Origin: an uncultured Bacilli bacterium
GTDB taxonomy: Bacteria > Bacillota_I > Bacilli_A > RF39 > UBA660
NCBI GenBank assembly: GCA_944332375.1
Contig: CALVJU010000064.1
Location: forward strand, 1-18,903
Direction of reading: 5' to 3'
Length of the DNA stretch: 18,903 nucleotides
Shown: one piece after another, positions 1-7,019 of the stretch
Layout of the letters: every line of letters begins with the position of its first letter
How positions within the stretch are numbered: the stretch's first letter is position 1
The notes under the pieces: model-generated
Told to the model about the DNA's origin: nothing
Databases searched by the model: none
What the model saw: only the letters and a program-made list of their open reading frames with translations
Translations under genes and position numbers: made by a program

Positions 1-26
1 AAAATGAAATTGTGAGGAAGTGAATT

Positions 27-1412
27 ATGAGAATAGATATTCAAAGTGATTCTAGAAAAGTATTACCTGGAGATACTTTTATTGCAATCAAAGGCATTGA
101 TCGTGATGGACACGATTATATAGAACAAGCAATAAAAAATGGAGCTACAAAAATTATTGCTGAACATGGCAGTTATTCTGTAGAAACGATCATTGTAGAA
201 GATACGGAACAATATTTAATCCAGTATTTACACGAACATTATGATTCTGAGATTCGTAAATTAAAATTGATCGGGATTACTGGTACCAATGGAAAAACAA
301 CCAGTGCTTTTTTACTTCATACCGCACTCAATCAATTGGGTAGAAAAACGGGATATATTGGTACAGTAGGTTTTTATGTCAAAGATAAGATTCGTAGTTT
401 AGATAATACTACTCCCAATTTATACACATTATATTCTATTTTCCTAGAATGTTTAGAGATGGGAGTAGAACAAGTGGTATTAGAAGTGAGTAGTCAAGCA
501 ATTTGTGGACATCGTGTCGAAGGATTATTATTTGATTATGCGGTATTTACCAATTTAACAGAAGATCATTTGGACTTTCACAAAACGATGGAAAATTATG
601 CTTTGGCGAAACAACAGTTATTTCGTCAGTTAAAACCGGATGGCAAAGCAATCATTAATATAGATGATGATTATCAAGATTACTTTGTATTGGATGGAAA
701 TCACAACATTACCTTTGGGAAAAAAGAAAGTGATTATCAAATTGGCAATATCAAAATGAATACAATGGGAAGTGTCTTTACAGTGACACATCTTGGAGAA
801 ACTACAATGTTAAAAACACCACTCATCGGGGAATATAATTTTTATAATTTAATGATTTCTATTATTATTCTTTCTGATATGGGATATTCAATGGAAAAGA
901 TAAAACATCTTTGTGCTCATTTAAATGCTCCTGTAGGAAGAATGGAAACAATTAACTATTTAGATAACCGTATTATTGTTGATTATGCGCATACCCCAGA
1001 TGCGATGGAGAAATTGATTCATACAGTAAAGTCTGTTTGTGATGGAAATATTTATGCGGTGTTTGGTTGTACAGGAAGTAGGGAACGTGAGAAACGACCT
1101 GTGATGATGAAGATTGCGACAACTCTTTGTAAGCATGTGATTGTTACGATTGATGATTTGCATGAAGAAGAAGCCCAAGAGATTGTTGCCGATATGTTAA
1201 AAGAAAATCAGAATAAAAATTATGAAGTAGAGTTCGATCGCAAAAAAGCCATTGAAAAGGGAATTTCTCTATTAAAACACCATGATATTTTATTAATCAT
1301 GGGAAAGGGACATGAAGATTTTATTATTGTAAAAGAGAAAAAGATTCCATTTAATGATGTGGCAGTTGTAAAAGAGATCATTCGAGAAATGGAAGTAAAA
1401 GAAAAGCTTTGA
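27..1412 (+). CDS. murE: MurE-type Mur ligase, divergent paralog
   Basis: A cytoplasmic Mur ligase of 461 aa, which would add an amino acid to UDP-MurNAc-L-Ala-D-Glu using ATP. Seen: the DSR motif near residue 8, P-loop GITGTNGKTT at 83-92, NTTP at 127-130, EVSS at 153-156, the TEDHLDFH block at 178-185 with the lysine expected to be carbamylated at K195, VDYAHTPDA at 318-326, and GKGHE at 426-430. Unusual: the DNPR motif that binds the incoming amino acid in DAP-type enzymes is replaced by DDLH (376-379); GCGGDRD has become GCTGSRE; SSHA has become SSQA; NTTPD has become NTTPN. AGGAAG at 15-20 fixes the start. The N-terminus is about 20 residues shorter than in E. coli MurE, as in the paralog at 7018. 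Fold and ATP-dependent ligase class are secure; the amino acid added is unknown and may not be DAP. An upstream gene may end at the TGA at 13-15. Confidence 0.85.
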   Translation: MRIDIQSDSRKVLPGDTFIAIKGIDRDGHDYIEQAIKNGATKIIAEHGSYSVETIIVEDTEQYLIQYLHEHYDSEIRKLKLIGITGTNGKTTSAFLLHTALNQLGRKTGYIGTVGFYVKDKIRSLDNTTPNLYTLYSIFLECLEMGVEQVVLEVSSQAICGHRVEGLLFDYAVFTNLTEDHLDFHKTMENYALAKQQLFRQLKPDGKAIINIDDDYQDYFVLDGNHNITFGKKESDYQIGNIKMNTMGSVFTVTHLGETTMLKTPLIGEYNFYNLMISIIILSDMGYSMEKIKHLCAHLNAPVGRMETINYLDNRIIVDYAHTPDAMEKLIHTVKSVCDGNIYAVFGCTGSREREKRPVMMKIATTLCKHVIVTIDDLHEEEAQEIVADMLKENQNKNYEVEFDRKKAIEKGISLLKHHDILLIMGKGHEDFIIVKEKKIPFNDVAVVKEIIREMEVKEKL

Positions 1413-1434
1413 GTCATTTGGGTTCAAAGCTTTT
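1402..1434. terminator. Bidirectional terminator between convergent genes
   Basis: A perfect 11-bp inverted repeat, AAAAGCTTTGA (1402-1412) and TCAAAGCTTTT (1424-1434), with an 11-nt loop. A/T runs on both sides suit termination in both directions. The left arm contains the TGA of the Mur ligase gene and the right arm abuts the TAA of the minus-strand peptidase gene. Confidence 0.85.
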
Positions 1435-2500
1435 ATAGAGTAATTCTAATGGTGTCACTGATCGCACGATTTGGGTTGTAGAATTTCTCTTCATAACGGT
1501 ACATGAGACCTTTTTTGATGAGTTGGTCGATTGTGTTTTGGAGTTCTTGTTTGGTCATGTTTGGGACATCTAGTTCGTCTAGTGTTTTTCCATCTTCGAT
1601 TTGTAATAGTTGAGAAAGAACATGGTATTCTGTTACGTTGAGATTAAAGTTTGTAAAGACATAGTCATAGTAAGAAATTAATTTTCTTGTTGTCTCATCT
1701 TCTGGATTGATTACCATTTTGTCGAAGTAGTCTTTCATATCGAATTGAGCGAGAAATCCTTGTCCCTTTCTAGCAAGTCTTTTTACTTCTTCGATTCCAC
1801 CGGTTTTTAAGATCCACAACATTTGTTTTGCTTCTTTAAAATAAAGACTTCCAATACAACGTTCATCGCAGTTTCCACGACCGAATGAGATCCAGTTTTG
1901 AAGACAGATTTCATCGATGAAGTGATATTTTAATAAGAAATATAATCCTAGTAAATCGACTGTTGCTTCTTCAAAGAATGGGGCAGTGGAAGTTTGTTCT
2001 TCTTTTGGAGTTCTATTTCCAATGACAGCATGCATCAGTTCATGGGCAAGCATGATTTCAGAAATACCATGTGCGGTATATTTTTCTAATAAGTAAATTC
2101 CTTGTTCGCATCCGTATTTTTGTGCTTGATGTTCATTAAAATTCATTGCTTTAAAGTTTGCTTTTTCAAATGGATAAGGAAAGTGTTTTACGATTTGGAT
2201 GTTTGGTCTTTCACAGGTTAGATTGAATTCCTCATAGAAACGATCAATCATATTTTGAAAGACTTGATAAAATTCTTCTTGTGTCATGTGGACAACATTT
2301 GGTTTTTCTTTTTCTAGTTGTAGATAACTTTCTTTCATTTTTGTGATTTGTTCCTCTAGAAATTGAATTTGAATTGGGGTTAAGTTTTCCTTTGTAATTG
2401 TTCCATCGTCTTGGATGTATTGAAATAGTTCGTCGATTTGGGCAAAGATTGGTTTTTTTAAATAGTATGCGCCAATTAGTAATTTTGTTTTTTCTAACAT
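1433..2500 (-). CDS. Zinc metallopeptidase-like protein with C-terminal winged helix
   Basis: A 355-aa protein with an HExxH zinc motif (HELMH at 153-157) followed about 20 residues later by FFEEATVDLL, where E178 could be the third zinc ligand as in gluzincins. The N-terminal third is helical and charged. Residues 285-345 read like a winged-helix unit: a helix with LSQLLQIEDGKTLDEL, then TKQELQNTIDQLIKKGL, then a short strand pair. No signal peptide or membrane segment is visible, so it is probably cytoplasmic. The start is supported by AAGGAG eight bases upstream. It is transcribed divergently from mutY and convergently with the Mur ligase gene. The exact family is not recognised. Peptidase activity is inferred from the motif; DNA binding by the C-terminus is a weaker inference. 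Confidence 0.7.
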   Translation of the reverse strand: MLEKTKLLIGAYYLKKPIFAQIDELFQYIQDDGTITKENLTPIQIQFLEEQITKMKESYLQLEKEKPNVVHMTQEEFYQVFQNMIDRFYEEFNLTCERPNIQIVKHFPYPFEKANFKAMNFNEHQAQKYGCEQGIYLLEKYTAHGISEIMLAHELMHAVIGNRTPKEEQTSTAPFFEEATVDLLGLYFLLKYHFIDEICLQNWISFGRGNCDERCIGSLYFKEAKQMLWILKTGGIEEVKRLARKGQGFLAQFDMKDYFDKMVINPEDETTRKLISYYDYVFTNFNLNVTEYHVLSQLLQIEDGKTLDELDVPNMTKQELQNTIDQLIKKGLMYRYEEKFYNPNRAISDTIRITL

Positions 2501-2536
2501 TTTGATTTCTCCTTTTTTTTTATTTATTTTTTATTT

Positions 2537-2565
2537 ATTTTACCATATTCCATATAGCAAATCAA
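2537..2565 (-). promoter_or_regulatory. Promoter of the peptidase gene
   Basis: On the minus strand, TTGATT (2565-2560) and TAAAAT (2542-2537) are separated by exactly 17 bp, and TGG precedes the -10. It drives the 355-aa peptidase gene. Its -35 lies about 10 bp from the mutY -10, so polymerase binding at the two divergent promoters may interfere. Confidence 0.6.
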
Positions 2566-2573
2566 ATGAATTG

Positions 2574-2582
2574 TGTTACAAT
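2574..2582 (+). promoter_or_regulatory. Extended -10 promoter of mutY
   Basis: TGT-TACAAT is an extended -10 element about 22 bp before the mutY start codon. No convincing -35 is seen at 17 bp, which is tolerable for extended -10 promoters. Confidence 0.5.
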
Positions 2583-2603
2583 AAAAAAGGTTTAGGTGAG
2601 TAT

Positions 2604-3653
2604 ATGTCAGTACAAAAAGAATTGTTTCAAGAAAAGTTATTGTCATGGTATCATTCTGGTCATCGGATATTACCATGGAGGGAAGATCCTACTGCTTATC
2701 ATGTATGGGTGAGTGAAATTATGTTGCAACAAACTAGAGTAGAAGCAGTGAAAGGGTATTATCAAAGATTTATGGAAACATTACCAACGGTATATGATTT
2801 GAAAGAGGTTTCTGATGAGAAGTTATTAAAACTTTGGGAAGGGTTAGGATATTATTCTCGGGCAAGGAACTTAAAGAAAGCTGCTGGTATGATTGTTGAT
2901 GTGTATCAGGGGAAGATTCCGGATACGTATGAAGAATTAATCAAATTACCGGGAATTGGAGATTATACGGCGGGAGCAATTTTATCGATCGCATACCATA
3001 AACCATATCCTGCTTTAGATGGGAATGTGTTTCGTGTTTTGACAAGAGTATATGAAAATCCTGTTGATATATTGAGTAATCAAGGGAAACAAGAGATTCG
3101 ATCATTGTTACTTTCTTTATTGTCAAAAGAAGATCCTTCTTCTTTTACACAGGCATTGATGGAGTTAGGGGCTTTGGTATGTGTTCCGAATGGAACGCCA
3201 CATTGTGATGCTTGTCCACTTTCTTCTTTTTGTAAAGCACATCTTCATCAAAGAGAATGTCTATTTCCAGTAAAGAAGAAAAATACAAAACGGAGAGTAG
3301 AAAAGCGTTATGTTTTTCTGATTACTTATCAAAATCGGGTATTATTAAATCAGAGAGAAGAGACAGGATTGCTTGCTCATTTTTATGAGTTTCCTAATAT
3401 TTTAGTAGATGAGGAAACAAAGACGGTGGAGACATGGTTGCGTTCTCTTTCGTTGGAAATGAAGGAAGTTACACCATTAGGAGAAGCGAAACATCTTTTT
3501 ACTCATGTCGAGTGGCAGATGATGGGATATCATATTGAACTGAAAAAACCGATTGTGGGGATATGGGCGAGTAGGAAAGAATTAGAAGAAGTTTATCCTA
3601 TTCCCAGTGCTTTTATGAAATATCAAGAACAATTAAAACAATGGATAAAATAA
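2604..3653 (+). CDS. mutY: A/G-specific adenine glycosylase MutY
   Basis: A base-excision repair enzyme that removes adenine mispaired with 8-oxoguanine. Seen in the 349-aa protein: catalytic Glu38 in SEIMLQQT, the helix-hairpin-helix LPGIGDYTAG at 115-124, catalytic Asp139 in LDGNVFRV, and a four-cysteine iron-sulfur site at C193, C201, C204 and C210. The first cysteine spacing is seven residues rather than the six of E. coli. The C-terminal part from about 230 fits the NUDIX-like 8-oxoG recognition domain, with FTHVEW at 299-304 matching the family's FSH motif. ATG 2604 is chosen over upstream in-frame starts because AGGTGAG (2594-2600) precedes it and the family N-terminus begins there. 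Its 3' end is duplicated at 6908-6970, marking an insertion directly downstream. No terminator follows it at its present position. Confidence 0.95.
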   Translation: MSVQKELFQEKLLSWYHSGHRILPWREDPTAYHVWVSEIMLQQTRVEAVKGYYQRFMETLPTVYDLKEVSDEKLLKLWEGLGYYSRARNLKKAAGMIVDVYQGKIPDTYEELIKLPGIGDYTAGAILSIAYHKPYPALDGNVFRVLTRVYENPVDILSNQGKQEIRSLLLSLLSKEDPSSFTQALMELGALVCVPNGTPHCDACPLSSFCKAHLHQRECLFPVKKKNTKRRVEKRYVFLITYQNRVLLNQREETGLLAHFYEFPNILVDEETKTVETWLRSLSLEMKEVTPLGEAKHLFTHVEWQMMGYHIELKKPIVGIWASRKELEEVYPIPSAFMKYQEQLKQWIK

Positions 3654-3654
3654 A
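3592..3654. repeat. Left direct repeat (attL-like), mutY 3' end
   Basis: These are the last 62 bases of mutY plus one base. They match 6908-6970 at 59 of 63 positions; three differences are C in this copy and T in the right copy, the fourth is T versus G. Downstream of base 3654 the two flanks diverge at once. Confidence 0.85.
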
Positions 3655-3778
3655 TGAGAGAAAAAGATGATTTTGAAATGAATTTATAAATTTAGAAAAA
3701 TATGTTATAGTTCATATAGTGAAACAAAATAGAATGATACAGGAAGAGTAGTAATAGACGAAGGAGAGGATAATAAGT

Positions 3779-3904
3779 ATGAAAGAAAATAAAGATATTA
3801 TGAACGAAAAAATAGAAAAGATAGGAATCACTGCGATAGAATGCTTAAATGGAAGAGAATTTAGTAAAATAATATTTGGGTTAATCATAAAGGAAACTTT
3901 TTAA
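3779..3904 (+). CDS. Small ORF, unknown 41-aa protein
   Basis: ATG 3779 to TAA 3902-3904 encodes a 41-residue Lys/Ile/Glu-rich peptide starting MKENKDIMNEKIEK, with no recognised motif. AAGGAGAGG lies 9 bases before the ATG, and TGT-TATAGT (3703-3711) could serve as an extended -10. It ends 9 bp before the stop codon of the convergent 646-aa gene. It may be a real small gene of the island, possibly read from mutY since no terminator intervenes, or the stump of a longer gene. Confidence 0.35.
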   Translation: MKENKDIMNEKIEKIGITAIECLNGREFSKIIFGLIIKETF

Positions 3905-3913
3905 GTGCCCTGA

Positions 3914-5854
3914 TTAAATTGTTTTCGTAGTTTCTAGTTCATTATTATTTTCATTAATGTAAGGTAATTCTTGATAATATTTACGATTTATTAGATAAAT
4001 TGGTATGTTAAATTGTTGAGCTGCTTTTATAGAACTTTCACTTATTACATCCATACACACAACAAAATTAGGTTTAATTTTCATACCAGTAGTTTTATCT
4101 GTTCTTGATAATACAATTTCATTCCATATTCTGCTATTTTGTGGTTTTCTTAAATTTAATTCAACTGTTTTTTCCATTAAATCATCAACTGTAGTTACTG
4201 TATTTATACTTGCTACAAAACCTCTATTTCTCATATTATAGTTTATATCAGTAGAAGCTTTTCTATCTATACCAGCATCTATAACATCAGTAAATTTTAT
4301 ACAGTCATAAGGTAAATCATTAAATCCAAACATAATTGTATCATTTTCATTTGGTATACCATATGTAACCATATATTTATCAGAAATTAATGATGCTGAA
4401 ATATGATTATTACCATCATTTATTTTATCCCAATTTTCAGGACTGTTTACTATTTGACTTACACACGAATTGTTAACACTCATTCTATTATCAACTACTG
4501 CATGAACTAGCATTGTAAAAGGTTGTCCTGATAACTCATAAACATTTATGGTTTTACCATCATTAGTTATAATTTCTTTATGCTCTGCCGTACTTACAAT
4601 TTGTTGATTTTTAATTTTTAGTTCATTAACAAAATGTTTTTTTAAAACTTCATTTCCATCTTTTTCACAGGATTCTATTAATTTTTTGAATTCATCTTTT
4701 TTATCCAAATTCATTGTTTTACTGATATTTATTAATTCTTCATCATTAGAAATTAAAATTTGATTTATTAATTGTAAAATACTACCATATTTCTCTTTAA
4801 ACTCTTCTGGTAAATCATTTGCTTTACTTATTGCATTTAAGAAGAGTTTTATGTAATGAACATCTTTTCTTTCAATACCAAAATATTTATTTAAAAAGAC
4901 TTCATTTTTATTATAATAATTTATATTAGTTTCTAATAATTGTTTTTGCATATCCTCACTAGAAATATTTCTAAAATTAAATTCATAAGTATCATAATTT
5001 ACTATATCCTGTATTAATTCATAGTTTCCAAAAGAAACAATTTCAAATATTTTCTTAAATTCTGCTTCATCTGAAAATTTATCACGACCATATAATTTTT
5101 TTAAAGTTTCATCACCAATGTTTTTGATAAATTCCATAGAAAATTGTTGGAAAGAAAGTGTTCCTTCTTTTCTTGCACCTAATTGAACCTCAATAAAATT
5201 ATGACTTTCAGGAATATTTTCATATGTATATTTTATTCCTTCAAATAAGTCTTTGTTTACTAAATCTACTAATGTATCCATTTTAAATTTAAATAACTCT
5301 AAAATTGTTGTATTTGCAATAGTGGTATTTTGACTAATTATATTCCATACTTTATCATCAAACATAGCTGAATTTATCAAGAATAAATTCATTCTACCAT
5401 TATTATTTATAAATTCTATTAATCTATTGCTATTTCCATTACTTATAATTTTACTAATATTTTCATTAAAAACTTCATAACCAATCATAGAATATAGTGT
5501 TTCAAAATTTGAGTCATTAAAAATATCAAAATTAGTTATTTTATTTTTTTCATAATAATTTTCTCTTATAAATGAAATATATTTATTAGAATTATTTTTT
5601 ATAGATAATTCAAAAACAGCTTTCAAATGTTGTTGTATTATATCATCATTTAATCCTTGCTGTTTTAATGTTCCATTATCATATTCAGAGTATTTATATT
5701 CTCTTAAATATTTTATAAAAGGTTTTATGTTTGTTTTATATTGAGTCTTAAAATTTTTATTAGATATAATTTGTTCTAATATTTCATCATCAATATTCAA
5801 ATCATTGAGTTCTGGATATAAAACATTTAACTTTAACTTGTTAATTACATTCAT
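3914..5854 (-). CDS. Large island protein, unknown family; ART-like C-terminus possible
   Basis: A 646-aa soluble protein, very rich in Asn, Ile and Lys, with no signal peptide or membrane segment. Residues 1-410 look all-helical. The C-terminal part (about 430-625) is mixed: SGQPFTMLVHAVVDN (442-456), HISASLISDKY (484-494), IMFGFNDLPYDCI (507-519), IWNEIVLSR (576-584), then IKPNFVVCMD (593-602) and FNIPIYLINRKY (615-626). H451, a Ser/Tyr element, and E579 followed by a strand ending in 'PNFVV' resemble the His...Glu layout of PARP-type ADP-ribosyltransferases; the 128-residue spacing is close to PARP1 H862-E988. That is inference from pattern only. GGAGG six bases before the ATG supports the start. 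It is divergent from the 187-aa gene. Composition is more AT-rich than in the flanks, suggesting transfer. Confidence 0.8.
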   Translation of the reverse strand: MNVINKLKLNVLYPELNDLNIDDEILEQIISNKNFKTQYKTNIKPFIKYLREYKYSEYDNGTLKQQGLNDDIIQQHLKAVFELSIKNNSNKYISFIRENYYEKNKITNFDIFNDSNFETLYSMIGYEVFNENISKIISNGNSNRLIEFINNNGRMNLFLINSAMFDDKVWNIISQNTTIANTTILELFKFKMDTLVDLVNKDLFEGIKYTYENIPESHNFIEVQLGARKEGTLSFQQFSMEFIKNIGDETLKKLYGRDKFSDEAEFKKIFEIVSFGNYELIQDIVNYDTYEFNFRNISSEDMQKQLLETNINYYNKNEVFLNKYFGIERKDVHYIKLFLNAISKANDLPEEFKEKYGSILQLINQILISNDEELINISKTMNLDKKDEFKKLIESCEKDGNEVLKKHFVNELKIKNQQIVSTAEHKEIITNDGKTINVYELSGQPFTMLVHAVVDNRMSVNNSCVSQIVNSPENWDKINDGNNHISASLISDKYMVTYGIPNENDTIMFGFNDLPYDCIKFTDVIDAGIDRKASTDINYNMRNRGFVASINTVTTVDDLMEKTVELNLRKPQNSRIWNEIVLSRTDKTTGMKIKPNFVVCMDVISESSIKAAQQFNIPIYLINRKYYQELPYINENNNELETTKTI

Positions 5855-5991
5855 ACTTATCCTCCACTAGTATAAGTATACCATATTTAATACTTTTTTC
5901 TCGGGAAATCGAAATTTTATAAAAATAATTAAAATAATGCTTAATATTCTCAAATATATGATATAATAATTTGCCAAAAGGAGGAGAAAAT
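5855..5991. promoter_or_regulatory. Divergent promoter region of the two island genes
   Basis: For the minus-strand gene, TGG-TATACT (5883-5875, minus strand) is an extended -10, with GGAGG near 5861-5866. It overlaps an inverted repeat GTATA-AG-TATAC (5870-5881) that could be an operator. For the plus-strand gene, TATAAT (5962-5967) lies shortly before the strong AAGGAGGAG (5978-5986). No clear -35 is seen for either. The shared 137-bp region allows joint control of the pair. Confidence 0.5.
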
Positions 5992-6555
5992 ATGCCGTAC
6001 AAATATTACAATCAATTTAATTTATCAAATGAATTAGCACAATCTATATCTTCTATAATATCTCAAAATGAAAATGCAGATTATGTATGTCAATCTATAG
6101 TAGTTACTATACCAGAACATAGGGGGCTAGTTTTTTCTTCACCATTAAAAGGATATCATGCTTATGGTGGAGGACTTAATGCTTTTAATGGTGCTGAAAT
6201 AAATGCTATAAATGAAAAGTATGGAAAATATGTTGAGGGTACAATACCTGCAGAGGACTATACTTTTCTTGTAGTAATGGATAATGAATCGCTTCAAACA
6301 TTTTCTAAATTATCTTTTAGAAGTTATGATGAAATAGAAAGAGCATTAGATGTTCTAAGTGTATTTAGTACTAAATACGATGGAATATTTGATTCAAGAA
6401 CTTTAAGTCAAAAATTTCCTTATTTACAAGTTTTTTTTGATAGTTTAGATGAATGGCGTGCAGAAACAGGCAGAGTCACAATAGATGATGACATTCTAGA
6501 AAGTAGTGTTAAAAAGACACTAACTATCAGTAAGCAAGGCGCTAGAAGGAAATAA
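5992..6555 (+). CDS. Island protein of 187 aa, unknown family
   Basis: ATG 5992 is chosen over the in-frame TTG 5971 because AAGGAGGAG (5978-5986) sits five bases before it and lies inside the longer reading frame. The 187-residue product is soluble, without signal peptide or membrane segment. Visible features: a hydrophobic strand QSIVVTIPEH, a Gly/Tyr-rich stretch GYHAYGGGLNAFNGAE, a strand YTFLVVMDN, a helical section YDEIERALDVLSVF, and a basic tail ending ARRK. I do not recognise the family. It is transcribed divergently from the 646-aa gene across a 137-bp promoter region and is followed by its own terminator, so the two probably form one functional module. An antitoxin/immunity or regulator role is only a guess from context. 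Confidence 0.75.
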   Translation: MPYKYYNQFNLSNELAQSISSIISQNENADYVCQSIVVTIPEHRGLVFSSPLKGYHAYGGGLNAFNGAEINAINEKYGKYVEGTIPAEDYTFLVVMDNESLQTFSKLSFRSYDEIERALDVLSVFSTKYDGIFDSRTLSQKFPYLQVFFDSLDEWRAETGRVTIDDDILESSVKKTLTISKQGARRK

Positions 6556-6597
6556 AAACATACATTATTAAAACAAATAAATTTATGGTAAAACATT

Positions 6598-6631
6598 ATT
6601 AGAAATTGATATTAAATTATTAATTTCTAAT
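6598..6631. repeat. Inverted repeat after the 187-aa gene
   Basis: ATTAGAAATT (6598-6607) and AATTTCTAAT (6622-6631) are perfect 10-bp arms around a 14-nt loop. There is no T-tract on the plus strand, so it is a weak terminator at best; it could be a protein-binding or structural site in the island. Confidence 0.45.
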
Positions 6632-6684
6632 TAGCTAGGAAAAGTTTGAAATAACTTAACCAATTGCTCCCTTGAGAGAATTAT

Positions 6685-6699
6685 TCACACCTCGTGTGA
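6685..6699. repeat. Short hairpin TCACAC/GTGTGA
   Basis: TCACAC-CTC-GTGTGA is a 6-bp stem with a 3-nt loop followed by GTTTTAT. It lies between the 187-aa gene and the stronger terminator at 6720, and may be a minor terminator or an operator-like palindrome. Confidence 0.3.
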
Positions 6700-6719
6700 G
6701 TTTTATATTGCAAATTTAT

Positions 6720-6750
6720 CCTATATCACTCATTGATATGGGATTTTTTT
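6720..6750 (+). terminator. Intrinsic terminator of the 187-aa island gene
   Basis: A 9-bp stem CCTATATCA (6720-6728) / TGATATGGG (6734-6742), with one G-U pair and a 5-nt loop, is followed by seven T (6744-6750). It lies about 165 bp after the stop codon of the 187-aa gene. Confidence 0.75.
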
Positions 6751-6770
6751 ATGTTTGAAGGAGCGTTTAT

Positions 6771-6860
6771 ACGATAGAACAATTAGAATTTCCTTTTGAT
6801 TTTAACTATGAGCCAATTGAAATCATTGCGTGGAGAAAGAAAAGTGGTATTATTTTGTAA
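6771..6860 (+). pseudogene. Start-less 29-codon ORF remnant
   Basis: The frame from ACG 6771 to TAA 6858 reads TIEQLEFPFDFNYEPIEIIA and nine more residues, with GAAGGAG (6757-6763) at ribosome-binding distance. There is no usable start codon: ATACG stands where ATGACG would make one, as if a G was lost. It resembles the front of a broken gene left at the island's right end. No family is recognised. Confidence 0.3.
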
Positions 6861-6907
6861 TTATTATATTTTATAAGAAATATATATTAGAAACTGTTTT
6901 TGAAGAT

Positions 6908-6970
6908 TTTATTCTATTTTCAGTGCTTTTATGAAATATCAAGAACAATGAAAACAATGGATAAAATAAA
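6908..6970. repeat. Right direct repeat (attR-like), displaced mutY tail
   Basis: A second copy of the mutY 3' end, 59/63 identical to 3592-3654. Read in the mutY frame, TTA (Leu) has become TGA and a Pro codon (CCC) has become TTC, so it is not coding. It probably is the original chromosomal end of mutY, displaced by the insertion and free to mutate. Confidence 0.85.
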
Positions 6971-6996
6971 ACACCAAATAAAATAAGAAACATAAG

Positions 6997-7019
6997 ATAC
7001 ACCAGGGGTGTATTTTTTT
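6997..7019 (+). terminator. Terminator-like hairpin overlapping the murE start
   Basis: ATACACC (6997-7003) and GGTGTAT (7007-7013) form a perfect 7-bp stem with loop AGG, followed by T at 7013-7019. The T-tract runs into the TTG start codon (7018-7020), and the Shine-Dalgarno AGGGGTG (7004-7010) lies in the loop and 3' arm. It sits 26 bp after the displaced mutY tail, so it is probably the old mutY terminator. It could also limit both transcription into and translation of murE-mraY. Confidence 0.65.

Larger units (their letters stand above)
3592..6970. mobile_element. Putative genomic island inserted at the 3' end of mutY
   Basis: Two 63-bp direct repeats (3592-3654 and 6908-6970, four mismatches) bracket about 3.3 kb. 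The left copy is the intact end of mutY; the right copy is a loose mutY tail with an in-frame stop. This is the pattern left when an element integrates into the end of a gene and restores it with its own copy. The inside is visibly more AT-rich: sampled 60-base lines give 10-27% GC against 42% for one mutY line. It carries a small ORF, a 646-aa gene, a 187-aa gene and degraded sequence. No integrase, transposase or terminal inverted repeat is seen, so mobility would need a helper or has been lost. Duplication by other recombination is the alternative. Confidence 0.7.

Noticed and set aside
3655..6907. Search for an integrase, transposase or terminal inverted repeats in the island
   Set aside because: None is visible; the 10-bp inverted repeat at 6598-6631 and the short hairpin at 6685-6699 are internal and unrelated to the ends.
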